Assembly (NCBI GenBank): GCA_023137655.1
Contig: JAGLOT010000034.1
Coordinates: 1 to 6,852 of the forward strand
Length of the DNA stretch: 6,852 nt
Direction of reading: 5' to 3'
DNA from: Nanobdellota archaeon
GTDB lineage: Archaea > Nanobdellota > Nanobdellia > Woesearchaeales > BS150m-G63
The notes below the pieces were generated by a model that was given only the letters and a program-made list of their open reading frames with translations, made no database searches and had not been told where the DNA came from. This document shows, piece after piece, positions 4,726 through 6,852 of the stretch. Position numbers and translations under genes: made by a program. Every line of letters begins with the position of its first letter. Position 1 is the stretch's first letter.

Positions 4726-6819
4726 AATATTGCATCCCAATCCAATGCAGAACAAAAAGCAGAAACACTTTTTTCAGATACTATGCAAGAACAAACCTTC
4801 AATAATTATGTGGAGGAATGTATTGCAACTACAACAGAAGATGGAATACAATTAATTAGCAAACAAGGGGGTTTCTTTTTCCAAGATCAAAAAGGTTCAA
4901 TAATAACTTGGGAAATACCCACAACCAAATCAAATAATCAAGACATTGCATATCAAATATACAATCCAAGTCCAAGAATAGTATCTTCTGATTACCTTTA
5001 TCCATGCTATACTGCAAAGGCATATGTTCCACCAATAATGAAAGGGGAATATTGCCATGAAAATTATAATCATGACTTGCCATATTATACTTTTGGAACA
5101 ACAGGGGACCCAATAAAAAGTGTTAATCCAGATTTATGTGAGGCATACAATTATTCACGTTCTGGCTATAGTTGCTTCTGCCAAGAATGCACAGGGTTTT
5201 CAATAGAAACTCAGTTAGAAAATTACATCACAATCAACTTACCTTCATGCCTTAACTTTTCAACATTTTATGATTATGATGTTGAAGCAGGCAATCTATC
5301 TGTTGATTTATTAGTTGAAAACAGAGGAATAACCACAAACATAAATTATCCATTGAAGATTACAACCAAAGGGCAAAATTCATTTGTCAAAAAAGAAAAG
5401 TTTGCTACAACAATTCCAATAAGACTAAAACAAGTTTATGAAGCAGCAAGAAACATAATAGGCCAAGAAATAAATAATCTTTCATTTAATTTTCCAGCAG
5501 ATGCATATAAGTACAATATTCCAAACCTTAATTTTGAAAAAATTAAAACAAAAGACAATTCCTATGTTTTTATATTAAACGATTCAACATATTTAATTCA
5601 TGGAGAAAATTACATTTTCCAATTTGCTGTAAAAAACAGACCCCCTGCCTTAGATTATTATAATCCAGACAACTGTTATTTTGATGGAGAATATTATAAT
5701 ATCTGTGCAGTTGAAGGCGAAACAATTAATATTGCACCAATTGCATATGATCCAGATAATGACCAAATCTTATACAATTATGAAGGGTGGAAAACAAATT
5801 ATGATTCCTTGTGGACTACAACAGGTTCTAATCCAGAATTACACCAAGAAATATTTGAAACTAATTACAATCACTGGCAAAACTCTGAAGATTATTTAGG
5901 TACAAAAAGAATTGCTTCATACAAAACCAATAATTATGATATTGGAAAACACGATTTAACAATTTATGTTTACGATGCCTTTGGCTTGCAAGATAAACAA
6001 ACCCTTAAAATATTAATTAATGAAAGACCAAATGCCTATTTTATTGCACACAGCATTTATCCAGACATTGCAAAAGATAAAATATCATCAGAAGATCCAA
6101 TTTTCCTAAATGCAACATATTCAAAACAATCATTCTCATCTTCCAACCTACAATACCAATGGGAAAACACAAACACAGGAGAAGAATGGCCATATAGTTA
6201 CAATAATAAAATTCTTTCATTCCTTGCATCATTACAAACTAAAAACATTTTCCAAGAAAACACAGAACAGAATTTCAAATTAACAGTTCTTTCCTCATCA
6301 AATCTTATTGGGCAACAAGAAAAACAATTAGAGATTTTAGAATGTTTACCCCACAGAGAAAATTCTGCACCATATCCATTTAACACATACAACAATGACC
6401 CATATCCAAATACATTACCAAATAAAAATGATTTATTAGCAAATCACACTTGTTGTTCAGATGGAACAGATGGTTTCTCTTATGGTCAAATTAAAACCAA
6501 TAACATATGTTATCATTTAGTGGATTATGGATGTTCATTCAATTTTAATCCTGAAGATTCAAGATTCATTGATCCTGCCTTTGCAATTTCAACAGCAATA
6601 AGTAATCAAGAATTAACACATCCAACAATGCCACAACCAACAGACCAATATAAAGATGTATACAGAAGAGAAGTCAAAGTTCTTTGTGGAAATTCAGGTA
6701 ATAAATGCGACGGGCAAATAGTTGTTGAAATCACACCTCTTGGCCAATGTGAAAACATCTGCAAGTATCAATACCAACAAAACCCTAACACCCCAGAACC
6801 AGGCCTTGGGTGTTCTTAA
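4645..6819 (+). CDS. Pilin-leader membrane-anchored surface protein with Ig/PKD-like domains
   Basis: This 724-residue protein has a short charged start (MKKA), then Q5 and a hydrophobic stretch at 6-27, and no other membrane segment. The bulk should therefore face outside, held by the N-terminal helix. K-K-A-Q resembles the archaeal class III (pilin-type) leader cut between A4 and Q5 by a prepilin peptidase. Residues 56-76 carry V-x2-C59-I...QGG, and residues 252-290 carry IPIRLKQVYEAARNII. I remember both as landmarks of an unnamed DPANN family with this same N-terminus. Two beta-rich domains follow, about 331-460 (opening NRPPAL, with AYDPDNDQ at 367-374 and DLTIYVYDAFG at 437-447) and 461-566 (opening RPNAYF). 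Both resemble PKD/cadherin-like folds. The tail (567-724) has ten of the 20 cysteines, including a CC pair at 603-604. No clear Shine-Dalgarno precedes the ATG; the gene begins 24 bases after its cysteine-rich neighbour and is probably co-transcribed. The exact role (adhesin, minor pilin or sensor) is unknown. Confidence 0.85.
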   Translation: MKKAQITLFLLIPLVLLAAFVLVFYFANIASQSNAEQKAETLFSDTMQEQTFNNYVEECIATTTEDGIQLISKQGGFFFQDQKGSIITWEIPTTKSNNQDIAYQIYNPSPRIVSSDYLYPCYTAKAYVPPIMKGEYCHENYNHDLPYYTFGTTGDPIKSVNPDLCEAYNYSRSGYSCFCQECTGFSIETQLENYITINLPSCLNFSTFYDYDVEAGNLSVDLLVENRGITTNINYPLKITTKGQNSFVKKEKFATTIPIRLKQVYEAARNIIGQEINNLSFNFPADAYKYNIPNLNFEKIKTKDNSYVFILNDSTYLIHGENYIFQFAVKNRPPALDYYNPDNCYFDGEYYNICAVEGETINIAPIAYDPDNDQILYNYEGWKTNYDSLWTTTGSNPELHQEIFETNYNHWQNSEDYLGTKRIASYKTNNYDIGKHDLTIYVYDAFGLQDKQTLKILINERPNAYFIAHSIYPDIAKDKISSEDPIFLNATYSKQSFSSSNLQYQWENTNTGEEWPYSYNNKILSFLASLQTKNIFQENTEQNFKLTVLSSSNLIGQQEKQLEILECLPHRENSAPYPFNTYNNDPYPNTLPNKNDLLANHTCCSDGTDGFSYGQIKTNNICYHLVDYGCSFNFNPEDSRFIDPAFAISTAISNQELTHPTMPQPTDQYKDVYRREVKVLCGNSGNKCDGQIVVEITPLGQCENICKYQYQQNPNTPEPGLGCS
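5635..6342 (+). other. Two tandem Ig/PKD/cadherin-like ectodomains
   Basis: Residues 331-460 and 461-566 of the 724-residue protein each open with an N-(E)-R-P-P/N linker, typical of repeats in extracellular beta-sandwich proteins. The first has a DPDNDQ loop (369-374) of the kind that binds calcium between such domains, and a terminal LTIYVYDAFG strand with the classic VxDxxG look. The second has FLNATYS and YQWENTNTG, matching PKD-style strands, but is more divergent. The fold is inferred from motif patterns only. Confidence 0.6.
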
Positions 6820-6852
6820 AAACACATAAACCAAAATAATATAAGTCTATAA
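6820..6852 (+). other. Downstream AT-rich tail without a gene
   Basis: The last 33 bases after the TAA contain no open frame of note, no hairpin and no oligo-T run that would mark an archaeal terminator. The stretch AAAATAATATAAG (6832-6844, plus strand) could be a box A for a gene beyond the edge, but composition alone makes that weak. Confidence 0.3.

Noticed and set aside
166..6819. A full type IV pilus or archaellum operon
   Set aside because: Only the peptidase and one pilin-leader protein are present; no assembly ATPase or TadC/PilC-like platform protein lies in the window.
6820..6852. Transcription terminator after the last gene
   Set aside because: No oligo-T run and no hairpin is present on the plus strand.
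1..6852. CRISPR array, tRNA, rRNA, insertion sequence or DNA-level tandem repeats
   Set aside because: No regularly spaced direct repeats, no cloverleaf-like GC-rich segments, no transposase-like product and no terminal inverted repeats were seen on either strand.

Overview
The window is AT-rich and looks archaeal, most likely from a DPANN-type genome (Woesearchaeota/Pacearchaeota-like). The grounds are an archaeal-style A24 prepilin peptidase and a membrane protein opening MKKAQITLF, a leader style I associate with DPANN surface proteins. There is also a huge cysteine-rich secreted protein with CCGD motifs, and a short TATA-box/purine-rich-RBS arrangement before its gene. This placement rests on remembered family resemblance, not on a database search.

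Layout: two genes lie on the minus strand at the left. Reading leftwards, the first is a complete 336-residue GxGD-type aspartyl prepilin peptidase (1176 to 166). Its stop codon directly abuts the ATG of a small HxsD-like protein that runs off the left edge (165 to 1, N-terminal 55 residues only). A 123-base divergent intergenic region (1177-1299) carries AT-rich promoter-like elements and an RBS-like GGGGAG. On the plus strand follow a 1106-residue Sec-secreted protein with 50 cysteines (1300-4620). After a 24-base gap comes a 724-residue protein with a pilin-like N-terminal leader/anchor and a large ectodomain containing two Ig/PKD-like domains and a cysteine-rich tail (4645-6819). The last 33 bases hold no gene and no clear terminator. 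About 95% or more of the window is coding; there are no tRNA or rRNA genes, CRISPR arrays, insertion sequences or long DNA repeats.

How the parts may work together (inference): the two plus-strand genes are probably one transcript encoding a cell-surface assembly. The 724-residue protein is held in, or assembled from, the membrane by a class III/pilin-like segment, and the 1106-residue disulfide-rich protein is exported freely and could dock onto it. The divergent peptidase could cut the leader of the 724-residue protein. No assembly ATPase or pilus platform gene is in the window, so whether this makes a filament, a tip adhesin or a simple membrane-bound complex cannot be decided here.
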